This document shows, one piece after another, positions 9,073-20,198 of a stretch of 62,217 bases of DNA. Numbering within the stretch: position 1 is the first letter of the stretch; each line of letters begins with the position of its first letter. A program made the translations under genes and the position numbers. The stretch comes from Hyphomicrobiaceae bacterium (GTDB lineage: Bacteria; Pseudomonadota; Alphaproteobacteria; Rhizobiales; Hyphomicrobiaceae): positions 1-62,217 of the forward strand of contig JAHDXT010000019.1 in assembly GCA_023384095.1 (NCBI GenBank), given 5' to 3'. The notes beneath the pieces are model-generated. The model searched no databases. It was given only the letters and a program-made list of their open reading frames with translations, and was not told where the DNA came from.

Positions 9073-12000
9073 TCAGCCTCGCTCCCGCGGCTCGGCACGG
9101 ACCGGCAGCTCGACGATGAACGTCGCGCCTTTCCCCGCCTCGGACACGACGCCGATCTTTCCGCCATGCAGCTCGACGATGCGCCTGGAGATGGCGAGCC
9201 CCAGGCCGGTGCCGCCCTTCTTCTTGGTGTTGGAGCTGTCGACCTGATGGAACTCCTCGAAGATCCGCGCCTGCTCCTCGGGCGGAATGCCGGGCCCCGT
9301 GTCGGCGACGCTGACCCGGAAGACTCTATTGTCGTGGCGCGCCGCGATCGTGATGCCGCCGGCATCGGTGAACTTGATGGCGTTGCCGACGAGATTGAGC
9401 AGCACCTGGGCGATGCGCCGCTCGTCGCCCCGGCCGACGGGGAGATGTGCTGGCTGATCGACCGCCATGGTCAGCATCTTCTCGTTCGCCAGCGACTCCG
9501 TAGCCGAGACGACGGTGTGCAGGATGTCCTGCAGGGAATAGTCGTCCAGACTCAGAGCGAGCTGTCCGGCTTCGATCTTGGACAGATCGAGCACGTCGTT
9601 GATGAGACCCAGGAGATGCTTGCCGTTGGACTGGACCCGGTCGAGGATCGCGCGGACCTTCTCGGCAGGCTCGCCGTAGATGCCGTCCTGAATGAGCTCC
9701 GTATACCCGAGGATGGCGTTGAGGGGCGTTCTCAGCTCGTGGCTCATGTTGGCCAGGAACTGCGACTTGTGCCGGCTCGCCATCTCGAGCTGCCGCGATT
9801 TCTCCTCGACCTGCCGGAACAGGCGCGCATTCTGGATGGCGATGGCCGACTGCGAGGCGAACGCCTGCAGCAGCTCGATCGCTTCGGGTGCGAACGGTCC
9901 TGCCCGCTTCCGCCGCACGACGAGGACCCCGATCACCTTGTTGAGCTGCAGGAGGGGCACGGCCAGCAGCGCGCGCACGCCCGCCTTTCTGTGCAGCTCG
10001 ATCAGCGGGTGGGGCGGCGCGGTGGACAGCTCCTCGATCTGCAGCGCCTCCCGCCGCACGGCGCACTGGCCGACGAGCGTGTCGTCGAGGCTGACCGGGT
10101 GCTGGCGCACCGCGGCGATCAGCTCCTCGCTCATGTTGTGACCGGACTCGAGCTCGAACACGCCGCGCGTCTCGTCGAAGACATAGATCGCGCCTCCCCC
10201 TGAGTCGGCCAGCCGGCAGGCATGCACGAGGATGGCGCTGAGCACCGCCTTCAGCTCCAGCGTGGCGCTGATCGCCTGGCCGACGTCGCGCAGGGCCTGG
10301 AGCTGGTCGACGGAGCGGGCCAGCTCGCGCGTGCGCGCCTGCACCTCGTCGAACAGCCGCGCATTCTCGATCGCGATGACGGCCTGGTCGGCGAAGGTCT
10401 GCAGAAGCGCGATCTGCTTGTCCGTAAACGGACGCACCTCGGTGCGTCGCAGCGTCAACGCCCCGATGGCCTCCTCGTCGCGCAGCAGCGGTGCGCTGAG
10501 GATCGTCCTGTGCCCCATCCGCAGCGACATGGCCTTCCCATCCGGGAGATCGTCTTCAGCCGCGAGATCGTGAACATGAACCGGCTTGCGATCGAGCATG
10601 GCTCGTCCCGCGGTCCAGCCGCGACCGATCGGGTATCTGGCGAAGTCGATGGGAATGGGTCCCTGATGGGCCCCGACCTTCAGATCATCGCCATCCTTGA
10701 GCAGGATCACCGTATCGTGCGCCTCGCAGAGCCGACTCGCGGTCTTCACGATCATCTCGAGAACGGGCATGAGCTGGCTGGGCGAGCGGCTGATGACGCT
10801 GAGCACCTCGCTGGTGGCGGTCTGATACGTGAGCGCCTCCGTCACCTCCCGGGTCCGCGCCTGCACTTCGCCGAAGAGGCGCGCATTCTCGATAGCGATG
10901 ACGGCCTGGTCGGCGAAGGTGCGCAGCAACGCGATCTGACGTTCGGGGAAGCGCCCGGTCCTGGCCTGTCCGACAGTGACGGCGCCGATCGGGCGCCCGT
11001 CCTTGAGCATCGGCACTGAGGCGAGGCTCTTGAAATCCTGCGCCGCCGCGATGTGTCGGTGCTTGAAATCGGGATCTGCGTCGACATCGGAGATCTCGAC
11101 GAGCTCACCTGTAGCAATGGCGCGGGTCGTCGCACTGGCGCGGCCGGGCGGCAGCGGATACGTGCTGCGCAGCGCCTCGAAGCCCTCGGATGTCATGCCA
11201 TGTGCCGCGACGAAGTGAATGAGGCGGCCATCGAACCTCAGAACGCAGGAGAACGTGCCGCCGCACAGGTGCACTGCGCTCCTGGCGATGGTGTCGAACA
11301 CCGGCTGCACGTCAGTCGGCGAGCGGGAGATGACGCTGAGGACCTCACTGACAGCGGTCTGATAGGCGAGGCTCTCCGTCAGCTCCCGCGTCCTCGCCTG
11401 CACTGCGCCGAAGAGGCGCGCATTCTCGATCGCGATGACCGCCTGGTCCGCGAAGGTCTCGACCAGGTTGATCTGCTTGTCGGTGAACGGCTCCACGTTG
11501 GTCTTGAGGATCGCGATGACGCCCAGCAGGGTGCTGCCGCACAGCATCGGCACGGCCAGCACGGTCCGGTAGCCCTGCTGCTTGATCAGGTCACCGTATT
11601 CGTAGCTCTCCTCGTTGAGGACATCCGCAACGTGAATCGTGCGGCCTTCGGCGGCCGCCCGCCCGGCGGCGGAGCCCGGTCCAGGGCGCGCCGGGTGCCG
11701 TTCCAGGTATTCCGTGAAACCCGGCCAGGCGCCGTAGTCGGCCGCCACCTTGAGCACCCCGCCATCCAACCGAAAAACGTGACCTCGGTCGGCGCCGCAC
11801 AGCTTCGCGGCGCTTTCGACGACGGCCTCGAGGACAGGCTGGAGATCGAGCGTGGAACGGCTTATGACGCCCAGCACCTCGCTGATCGCCGTCTGATTGT
11901 CGAGCGCATCCTGCAGCTCCCGCGTCCTGGCCTGCACCTCTTCGAACAGCCGGACAGTCTCGATCGCGATCACCGCCTGATCGGCAAAGGTCGTGACGAG

Positions 12001-13062
12001 CTCGATCTGCTTTTCGGTGAACGGCGCCACGGTCTTGCGCGTCAGCGCCAGCACACCGATCGGGCTCCCATCCCGCAGCAGTGGAACGCCGAGGAAGGTC
12101 CGGTATCCGGCCTTCCTCTGCTGCTCGAAGTAGGTGTATTCCGGATCAGCCAGAACATCCGCCACCTGAGCAGCTCTTCCCTCCAGCAGGACGCGCCCGA
12201 TGACGCTGCCGCGGCCCGGCTGCAGCCGGATGCCACTGGTGAAATCGACCCAGTCGAACGGGAAGTTGTAATTCGTCGCGTGATAGAAGCCGCCTTCATC
12301 CCGCCGCGCGATGGCGCCCATATCCGCTTCGCACAGGCGCGCCGCCGACACGGTCAGGGTGTCGAGCACAGTCTGCAGTTCGAACTTGGAGCGGCTGATG
12401 GCTTTCAGCACATCGGCGGTGGCCGTCTGCTGCTGCAGGGACTCGCGAAGCTCGTTGAGAGCTCGAACATTCTCGATGGCGATTACGGCTTGGCCCGCAA
12501 AGCTCGTGACGAGCTCGATCTGCTTGTCGCTGAACGGCCGCACCTGCTCCCGGTAGATCCCGATCGCACCGATCAGCTCGTCGTTCCTGAGCATCGGCAC
12601 ATTCAGGAAAGTCCGAATGCCGCCCAGCTCGGCGGTGGCCATGCGCCACGGATCGCGCTCGGCATAGGCATGATCGGCGAGCGCGTCCGAGACGTGGACC
12701 GTCCGCTTCGCCGCGATCAAGCGGCCCAGGCCGGTCGCCGGTCCTGGACGGATGGGCCCGCGGTTGAGGAACTCCTCGTAGCCCGGCGGCACGCCGAGCT
12801 TCGCGACGGCGCTGTAGGCCCCGTCCTCATATCTGAACAGTACGCCGTACTCGGCCTCGCAGATGCGGGTCGCATTGGCCAGGATGGTGCGGAAGACCGG
12901 CTCCAGGTCTCCGGGAGAGCCGCGGATCACATCGAGGATTTCGGCAGTTGCCCGCTCGCGCCGATGAGCATCGCGCAACTCTCTCCTCAACTCCTCGATG
13001 TCGTGTGAATGCAGGTCCGCTGCAACCGTCGTCTCGTCCAACGGGTTCTCCGGACCGTGCAT
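9073..13062 (-). CDS. Soluble histidine kinase with six tandem GAF domains
   Basis: The protein has about 1,329 residues from the ATG at 13062. Another ATG is at 13071 and the frame stays open to 13479, but no RBS favours the longer forms. Six GAF domains of about 175-185 residues follow each other, joined by nearly identical linkers ([15 protein letters not shown], then VQARTREL and [10 protein letters not shown]). Then come HisKA with [13 protein letters not shown] (His near 1108) and HATPase with N (NLVGNAIKF), G1 (DTGPGI) and G2 ([10 protein letters not shown]) boxes. There is no membrane segment and no attached receiver. It would sense small ligands or redox state in the cytosol and phosphorylate the two receivers encoded downstream. 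Confidence 0.92.
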   Translation of the reverse strand: MHGPENPLDETTVAADLHSHDIEELRRELRDAHRRERATAEILDVIRGSPGDLEPVFRTILANATRICEAEYGVLFRYEDGAYSAVAKLGVPPGYEEFLNRGPIRPGPATGLGRLIAAKRTVHVSDALADHAYAERDPWRMATAELGGIRTFLNVPMLRNDELIGAIGIYREQVRPFSDKQIELVTSFAGQAVIAIENVRALNELRESLQQQTATADVLKAISRSKFELQTVLDTLTVSAARLCEADMGAIARRDEGGFYHATNYNFPFDWVDFTSGIRLQPGRGSVIGRVLLEGRAAQVADVLADPEYTYFEQQRKAGYRTFLGVPLLRDGSPIGVLALTRKTVAPFTEKQIELVTTFADQAVIAIETVRLFEEVQARTRELQDALDNQTAISEVLGVISRSTLDLQPVLEAVVESAAKLCGADRGHVFRLDGGVLKVAADYGAWPGFTEYLERHPARPGPGSAAGRAAAEGRTIHVADVLNEESYEYGDLIKQQGYRTVLAVPMLCGSTLLGVIAILKTNVEPFTDKQINLVETFADQAVIAIENARLFGAVQARTRELTESLAYQTAVSEVLSVISRSPTDVQPVFDTIARSAVHLCGGTFSCVLRFDGRLIHFVAAHGMTSEGFEALRSTYPLPPGRASATTRAIATGELVEISDVDADPDFKHRHIAAAQDFKSLASVPMLKDGRPIGAVTVGQARTGRFPERQIALLRTFADQAVIAIENARLFGEVQARTREVTEALTYQTATSEVLSVISRSPSQLMPVLEMIVKTASRLCEAHDTVILLKDGDDLKVGAHQGPIPIDFARYPIGRGWTAGRAMLDRKPVHVHDLAAEDDLPDGKAMSLRMGHRTILSAPLLRDEEAIGALTLRRTEVRPFTDKQIALLQTFADQAVIAIENARLFDEVQARTRELARSVDQLQALRDVGQAISATLELKAVLSAILVHACRLADSGGGAIYVFDETRGVFELESGHNMSEELIAAVRQHPVSLDDTLVGQCAVRREALQIEELSTAPPHPLIELHRKAGVRALLAVPLLQLNKVIGVLVVRRKRAGPFAPEAIELLQAFASQSAIAIQNARLFRQVEEKSRQLEMASRHKSQFLANMSHELRTPLNAILGYTELIQDGIYGEPAEKVRAILDRVQSNGKHLLGLINDVLDLSKIEAGQLALSLDDYSLQDILHTVVSATESLANEKMLTMAVDQPAHLPVGRGDERRIAQVLLNLVGNAIKFTDAGGITIAARHDNRVFRVSVADTGPGIPPEEQARIFEEFHQVDSSNTKKKGGTGLGLAISRRIVELHGGKIGVVSEAGKGATFIVELPVRAEPRERG

Positions 13063-13167
13063 GGCATGCATCCAATACAGCCAACGCTCGATACTAGCCG
13101 ATACTGGACTCCGGCGAAACGCCCTTGCTCGGACAGCGCCGCCTCCCGGCAGGTCCGGGGCCTGCTG

Positions 13168-13371
13168 ATGTCGGAGTCGGAACGCTATGGCCCGCTCGAC
13201 GGCCTTCCGCAGGGGCACGCGGTCGACGAGAGCGCGGGCGTCGATGCGCCGTTCGCCGCCAACCTCGTCGAGCGCTCCTTCGCCGAGATAGCTACGAAGC
13301 GTCGCGGCGCGCCAGCGCGGCAGAGGGAACTTCTTGACATTGCCCTCTCGGAAATCCACGCTCGTGCATGA
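13168..13371 (+). CDS. Possible small hypothetical protein or gene fragment
   Basis: The frame gives 67 residues starting [16 protein letters not shown] and containing [20 protein letters not shown]. The composition is acidic-balanced rather than Arg-rich, and most third positions are G or C, which argues mildly for real coding. The frame is open upstream to 13009, so it may be the 3' piece of a decayed gene cut by the kinase 5' end. The RBS is poor and I recognise no family. The opposite strand is also open here, so this could still be chance. Confidence 0.3.
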   Translation: MSESERYGPLDGLPQGHAVDESAGVDAPFAANLVERSFAEIATKRRGAPARQRELLDIALSEIHARA

Positions 13372-13396
13372 AATAGCGGAGGGGGGAGAAATTGGC

Positions 13397-13419
13397 CAGT
13401 CAAACCAGCGGTTTGACTG
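13397..13419. promoter_or_regulatory. Perfect 10-bp inverted repeat, probable operator of the ABC operon
   Basis: CAGTCAAACC (13397-13406) and GGTTTGACTG (13410-13419) are exact inverted repeats around the 3-base loop AGC. The site lies 117 bp before the first permease start and has no T run, so an operator for a dimeric repressor (GntR or LacI type) is more likely than a terminator. No regulator gene is next to the operon. Confidence 0.6.
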
Positions 13420-13536
13420 CATCGGCCGGGCTGTGGCGGAAAAGCGCGATCTCTGGGCGCGCCCGGCAATTCCGCACATGCCTCGTCAGCGTCCTCGCCG
13501 GGTCACCTTTCCCTGCCGGTGACAAGATACGGACCA

Positions 13537-14478
13537 ATGCTGTCCTTTCTGCTTAAACGCCTCGGCTTCGCTTGCGTCACGCTGATCTGCGTGCTCTCGG
13601 CCGTCTTCGTTCTCGTGCGCATCCTGCCGGGCGATCCGGCGCTGGTCATTCTGGGTGACCAGGCCAGTCCCGCCAGCGTCGCCGCGCTCAACGAGCGCCT
13701 GGGACTCGACCGGCCGATCTGGGTCCAGTACCTCTCGTTTCTCGGCTCGGTCCTGCAGGGCGATCTGGGAACCTCGATGGTTACGGGGCGGCCGGTCACG
13801 GAAGAGATCCTCCACGTCCTGCCCTACACGATCGAGCTGACCATCGCCGCCCTGGCGCTCGGAGTGCTGCTGGGCGTGCCGGCCGGCGTGCTCGCGGCCG
13901 TGCAGCGCAACCGCTTCCCGGATTTTCTGATGCGGATCCTGTCGCTGGTCGGCCTGTCCCTGCCCGCTTTCGTCGGCGCCATCATCCTGCTGATGATCTT
14001 CGCCATCCGGCTTCCCTGGTTTCCCATCATCAGCGCAGGCGGTGGCGATGATCTCCTCGAACGGCTGCGGCACATGGCGCTTCCGACCCTCTCGCTCGCG
14101 CTGATCATGACGGCCTACATCACCCGCGTCACACGCTCCGCGATGCTGGAGGTGCTGAGTCAGGATTTCGTGCGCACGGCCCGCGCCAAGGGCGCTCCTG
14201 GCTGGGCGGTCATCTGGCGCCATGCGCTCGGCAACTGCCTCATCCCGATCACGACGGTCGTCGGGCTCTATCTCGGCATCCTGATCGGGAACTCTGTCCT
14301 GACCGAGATCGTCTTCAGTCGCCCGGGCCTGGGCAAGCTGATCCTCATGGCGCTGTCCCAGCGCGACTACACCCTGCTGCAGGGGCTCATCGTCATCTAC
14401 ACCCTGATGGTCGTGGTGGTGAACCTCCTGACCGACCTCACCTACGGCTTCCTCGATCCGCGGGTGCAGTACAAATGA
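13537..14478 (+). CDS. ABC transporter permease, DppB/OppB type
   Basis: The protein is about 313 residues from ATG 13537; a GTG at 13519 would add MTRYGP, but the family usually begins as MLSFLLKRLG does here. Six membrane segments are visible. The first is followed by the periplasmic FLVRILPGDPA-like stretch typical of DppB. The EAA loop (SQDFVRTARAKGAPGWAVIWRH) contacts the ATPase. It is the first gene of the operon and overlaps the next gene by 4 bp (ATGA). Confidence 0.92.
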   Translation: MLSFLLKRLGFACVTLICVLSAVFVLVRILPGDPALVILGDQASPASVAALNERLGLDRPIWVQYLSFLGSVLQGDLGTSMVTGRPVTEEILHVLPYTIELTIAALALGVLLGVPAGVLAAVQRNRFPDFLMRILSLVGLSLPAFVGAIILLMIFAIRLPWFPIISAGGGDDLLERLRHMALPTLSLALIMTAYITRVTRSAMLEVLSQDFVRTARAKGAPGWAVIWRHALGNCLIPITTVVGLYLGILIGNSVLTEIVFSRPGLGKLILMALSQRDYTLLQGLIVIYTLMVVVVNLLTDLTYGFLDPRVQYK

Positions 14479-15364
14479 CCGGCGTCCCGCTCCCCGAGGA
14501 CCGACAGGCGGAAGTGCCTGCGATCTCGGCCGGGAAGTCCAGGACGTTTCTCGCGCGACTCAATCTCTCGACCTGGATCGGCCTTGCGGTCGTTCTGCTT
14601 CTGGTCCTGGCTGCGGTCTTCGCCCCGCTGCTCGCGCCTTACGATCCGACCAGGCAGAATATCCTCAATCAGCTCGCCCAACCCGGCGCCGAATATCTGC
14701 TGGGCGCCGACCAGTTTGGCCGCGATGTGCTTTCCCGCCTGCTCTACGGGGCGCGCTACTCGCTGACCATCGGCATCCTTTCGATCCTTCTCGCCATGGT
14801 GGCCGGCAGCCTGGCCGGCATGGTCGCCGGTCACCTCGGCGGCAAGACCGATATCGTGCTGATGCAGTTCATGGACGTCGTGCTGGCCTTCCCCTCGCTG
14901 ATCCTCGGCCTGGCACTTGTGGCGATGATGGGTGCCACGATGACCAACATCCTCATCGCCATTGCCTTCACCGCCCTTCCCGCTTTCGCCCGTGTCGCCC
15001 GCGCAGCGGTGATGGCGCAGCGGGATCGCGAATACGTTCAGGCTTGCCGCGCCATGGGCTTTTCCGGCCCCCGTATCCTCTTTCGCCATATCCTGCCGGC
15101 GATCCTGCCAGAGGTACTGGTGATGGCGTCGCTGTGGATGGCAACGGCGGTCCGTACCGAAGCCTCGCTGGCCTTCATCGGCCTTGGCCTCGCTCCGCCC
15201 AACCCCACCTGGGGAGGCATGGTCCGCGAGGGTTTCGACAATATCCTCAATTCCTTTCACCTCGCCATTTTCCCCAGCCTTGCCATCCTCCTCCTCGTCC
15301 TGGCCTTCAACCTCATCGGTGATGGCCTGCGTGATGCGATCGATCCGCGCCTGAAGACTGCATC

Positions 15365-15368
<4 letters not shown>
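14475..15368 (+). CDS. ABC transporter permease, DppC/OppC type
   Basis: The 297-residue protein has a short cytosolic N-terminus, a first membrane segment (IGLAVVLLLVLAAVFAPLLA) and the DppC hallmark YLLGADQFGRDVLSRLLYGA. The EAA loop reads DREYVQACRAMGFSGPRILF. It partners the preceding permease and overlaps both neighbours by ATGA, so the three genes are translationally coupled. Confidence 0.93.
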
Positions 15369-17128
<1,760 letters not shown>

Positions 17129-17161
17129 GTTTTGCACCCCTGCTCCTGGAGCTCCATCCGA

Positions 17162-18490
17162 ATGAAGACCGCGATCGCAGAGCTGGCCCGCTTCGCCGCC
17201 GAGACACCGCGCATAACCATACCTCGGGAAGTGCGGGACTTTACCGCTACCCTCGTTCTCGATCTGCTGGCTGCGGCGTCCGCTGGAGCGGCGAGCCCGC
17301 TGGCGAGAACCGCACGTCGTGCCGGTCGCAAACTCTATGGCCGGGGCGACACCGCCGTCTGGTTCACCGAGGACCGTTTGAGCTGGCTGGGCGCGGCTTT
17401 CGTCAATGCCTCCGCCGCCAGTGCCCTCGATATCGACGACGGTCATCGCGGAGCCTGCGGCCATGCCGGCGCCGGTGTGATCCCTGCGGTGCTGGCGCTG
17501 GCAGAGACCGGCGACTTCGACGGCCAGGCGATCGTCGACGCTATCATCGTCGGCTATGAGGTCGCCCTCAGGATCGCCTCCTCGCGTCCGACCTCCACCA
17601 TCGTCAGCTATGCCAGCGGCAAATGGGTGGCCTACGGTGTGGCGGCTGCCGCCGGCCGCCTTTTGGGTCTGAACGCCGAGCAGACAGCCGAGGCGATGGC
17701 GATCGCGGGCGCCGAATCTCCGGTGGCTTTCCCCTCGGGCACCTCGCGACGCCAGGGAAGCACCGTCAAGGAAGGCATCCCGCCCGCCGTTGTGATCGGG
17801 CTGATGGCGGCCATGCGTGCGGAGGCCGGCGGAAGCGGGCCGGTCGACCTGCTCGACAACCCGGACCTTTTCACGCCCGCGATCCTGACCGGCGGCCTGG
17901 GCAGCCACTGGCAGACTCTGGGCAATTACCTCAAGCCCTACGCCTGCTGCCGCTACATTCACCCCGCAATCGATGCGATCGGGGAAATGCGTCAACCCGG
18001 CAAGTCCGTGAAGCACCTCGGGATCGAGCTCTTTCCGCAAGGCCTGAAGCTCGGCAATGTCCGCGCCCCCGGCAGCCTGGAAGAGGGACAGTACAGCTAT
18101 CCCTTCAGCTGCTCGCTGGCCGCATTGCGCGGTATCGAGGCCCTGCAGCCGGTTCGGCTCGAAACCCTGGCCGATGAGGAGGTCCTGGCGCTGGCGTCCC
18201 GGGTCGAGCTTGCGGTGGCGCCCGACTTTGTCGATGCCTTCCCGTCACGCACGCCGGCCCGCGTCACCATCGACTACGGCGACGGCCCGCAAACGCGGAC
18301 CGTCAATTATCCGTTGGGTGACACCGCAAATCCCCTGTCCCGCACTCAGGTCGAAGCCAAATTCCGTCAGCTATCGAAGGGAGCACTGGATCCAGCGGCG
18401 CAAGAAGCGCTGGTCGCCGCTGTCGCCGGCCTCGATGCCCGAGGTCCGTCTCCCCTCTTTGCCGTCCTGGGCGCCAAGGCCCGTCCCTGA
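17162..18490 (+). CDS. MmgE/PrpD family protein
   Basis: The protein is about 442 residues from ATG 17162 (a TTG at 17132 adds ten unlikely residues). Family signs are NASAASALDIDDGH near the N-terminus, GYEVALRIA, PSGTSRRQGSTVKEG and the C-terminal domain starting LKPYACCRYIHPAIDA. The family includes 2-methylcitrate dehydratase, cis-aconitate decarboxylase and iminodisuccinate epimerase. The context (peptide-type transporter plus FAD amine oxidase, no methylcitrate genes) favours action on an imported carboxylate or amino acid rather than the propionate cycle. It follows the ATPase gene after 33 bp. Confidence 0.85.
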   Translation: MKTAIAELARFAAETPRITIPREVRDFTATLVLDLLAAASAGAASPLARTARRAGRKLYGRGDTAVWFTEDRLSWLGAAFVNASAASALDIDDGHRGACGHAGAGVIPAVLALAETGDFDGQAIVDAIIVGYEVALRIASSRPTSTIVSYASGKWVAYGVAAAAGRLLGLNAEQTAEAMAIAGAESPVAFPSGTSRRQGSTVKEGIPPAVVIGLMAAMRAEAGGSGPVDLLDNPDLFTPAILTGGLGSHWQTLGNYLKPYACCRYIHPAIDAIGEMRQPGKSVKHLGIELFPQGLKLGNVRAPGSLEEGQYSYPFSCSLAALRGIEALQPVRLETLADEEVLALASRVELAVAPDFVDAFPSRTPARVTIDYGDGPQTRTVNYPLGDTANPLSRTQVEAKFRQLSKGALDPAAQEALVAAVAGLDARGPSPLFAVLGAKARP

Positions 18491-18552
18491 CGGGCGATCC
18501 CGGGGAGGAGAGTTGTTCAGTTCCGCGTCAAGCATCACCACAGGAGGAAGTC

Positions 18553-20121
18553 ATGTTCATACCCAAGTCGATCGGCGGCCGCGCCCTGGCCGCCGCATTC
18601 CTGCTCGGTACCGCGCTCACTCCGCTGCAGGCTCATGCCGAAAAGACCAAGCTCTCCCTGGGTGCCGCAAGCGCCGATGTCGGGAAGCTGGACCCGCATT
18701 TTGCGACCAGTACCTCGGACCGCACCCTGGTGGCCTGGATCTTCAGCTCGCTCGTGCGCTTCGCGCCGGGCACGACCGATCCGAGCAAGATCGAGCCCGA
18801 CCTGGCGAAAAGCTGGGAGGCCTCGGCCGACAAGCTGGTCTGGACCTTCAAGCTGCGGCCGGGCGTGAAGTGGCAGAAGGGAAATGGCGAGGTCACGGCC
18901 GATGATGTCGTCTACAGCCTCACCAAATCGGCCGATCCCAAGCGCTCGGCCTTTGCCGGCGACTACGCCGCCATCGAAAAGGTCGAAGCGCTCGATCCGC
19001 TGACGGTGCGCATCACCCTCAAGCAGCAGATCCCGTCGCTGCTCGGAATTCTCACCAACTACTCGGGCGGCTTCATCGTGCCCAAGGCCGCTGTCGAAAA
19101 GCTCGGCGCCGATTTCAGCCGTAATCCGGTGGGCTCGGGACCCTTCGCGCTATCGAGGATCGAGCCGGGCCAGGCGGCTCATTTCGTTGCGCATGAGGAC
19201 TATTTCAGAGGTGCACCGAAGATCAAGGAAGTGGCCTACCGCTTCCTGAACTCCAACTCCGCGCGCGATCTGGCCTTTGCCGCGGGTGAGGTCGACGCAG
19301 CCACCGGGCTGGCGGAGCGTCAGTGGCTCGCCCGCACCCAGGCCACCAAGGGTGCGGTGGTCGATATCTTCGATCCGGCCGAGCTGACCCTGCTTCATAT
19401 CGATGCGAGCAAGAAGCCGTTCGACGACATCCGCGTGCGGCAGGCGGTGGCTCACGCCATCAACCGCAACCAGATCTCCCAGTTCCGGGGCGACGCCTTC
19501 ACCCGGGCGGCCGGGTCGGTGATCCCCTCGAACAACCTCGGATATCTGGCCGGTTCAGGCATGCTGCCGCACGACCCGCAGCGGGCCAAGGCGCTGCTCG
19601 CCGAGGCCGGCTATCCGAATGGGCTGAAGATCAAGATGATCACCAGCCAGATGCCCAGCTACGAGACGATGGCGCAGTTGCAGCAGGCCCAGTTGCAGGA
19701 CGTGGGGATCACGCTCGAGCTGCAGCCCGTGGAGCACGCGACCTGGCATCAGATGATCCGCAAGGATCTCAATGCCATGACGACCTACGGTGCTGCCCGC
19801 TTCCCCGTGGCCGACATCTATCTGACGCAGTTCTTCCACAGCAAGAGCGCCATCGGCCAACCTTCGGCCGTCACCAACTTCAGCCATTGCACGGTGGCCG
19901 ACAAGGAGATCGAGGCCGCGCGCACCGAGACGGATTCGGCCAAACAACTCGAATTCTGGAAAGAGGCCCAGCGCAAGATCATTGCCCAGGTCTGCGCCGT
20001 TCCCCTCACCGAGACGGCCCAGGTATGGGTCCGCCGGGCTGGTCTGGATTGGGGTTACGAGCTGAAGGGCTCCATGTCTCTCGGCCCGCTGCTGACGGAG
20101 CTCACGCATTTCAAGGACTAG
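18553..20121 (+). CDS. ABC transporter substrate-binding protein, DppA/OppA type (SBP_bac_5)
   Basis: The 522-residue protein has a Sec signal peptide cleaved after about residue 29 (TPLQAHA). The SBP_bac_5 pattern is clear: PDLAKSWEASADKLVWTFKL, GVKWQKGNGEVTADDVVYSL and DDIRVRQAVAHAINR. It binds the transported ligand in the periplasm. AGGAGG sits 6 bp before the ATG, the strongest RBS of the operon, as expected for a highly made binding protein. A strong hairpin follows at 20131. Confidence 0.93.
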   Translation: MFIPKSIGGRALAAAFLLGTALTPLQAHAEKTKLSLGAASADVGKLDPHFATSTSDRTLVAWIFSSLVRFAPGTTDPSKIEPDLAKSWEASADKLVWTFKLRPGVKWQKGNGEVTADDVVYSLTKSADPKRSAFAGDYAAIEKVEALDPLTVRITLKQQIPSLLGILTNYSGGFIVPKAAVEKLGADFSRNPVGSGPFALSRIEPGQAAHFVAHEDYFRGAPKIKEVAYRFLNSNSARDLAFAAGEVDAATGLAERQWLARTQATKGAVVDIFDPAELTLLHIDASKKPFDDIRVRQAVAHAINRNQISQFRGDAFTRAAGSVIPSNNLGYLAGSGMLPHDPQRAKALLAEAGYPNGLKIKMITSQMPSYETMAQLQQAQLQDVGITLELQPVEHATWHQMIRKDLNAMTTYGAARFPVADIYLTQFFHSKSAIGQPSAVTNFSHCTVADKEIEAARTETDSAKQLEFWKEAQRKIIAQVCAVPLTETAQVWVRRAGLDWGYELKGSMSLGPLLTELTHFKD

Positions 20122-20130
20122 GCCACGGCC

Positions 20131-20156
20131 GGCTGCCGCGGGCCTCCGCGGCAGCC
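20131..20156 (+). terminator. Strong intra-operon hairpin after the binding-protein gene
   Basis: GGCTGCCGCGG (20131-20141) pairs perfectly with CCGCGGCAGCC (20146-20156) around the 4-base loop GCCT. There is no U run after it, so it is less likely a full terminator than an mRNA-stabilising or partial-termination hairpin that raises binding-protein mRNA over the downstream oxidase gene. Confidence 0.65.
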
Positions 20157-20198
20157 TCCCCCTCCGCACCTGCCCGTGCCGGGCTCCGGAAAGGACCG

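Larger units (their letters stand above)
13063..13536. other. Divergent regulatory region between kinase and ABC operons
   Basis: This 474-bp gap separates two divergent operons. Both strands hold open frames with GC-rich third positions around 13140-13370. The plus-strand one (13168-13371) has the more protein-like composition and is listed separately with low confidence. A perfect inverted repeat is at 13397-13419. A TTGACA is at 13334-13339, but I see no good -10 behind it. Confidence 0.6.

Noticed and set aside
11053-13008. A 651-codon plus-strand frame inside the six-GAF kinase
   Set aside because: Antisense shadow; the minus strand shows six GAF domains with conserved motifs.
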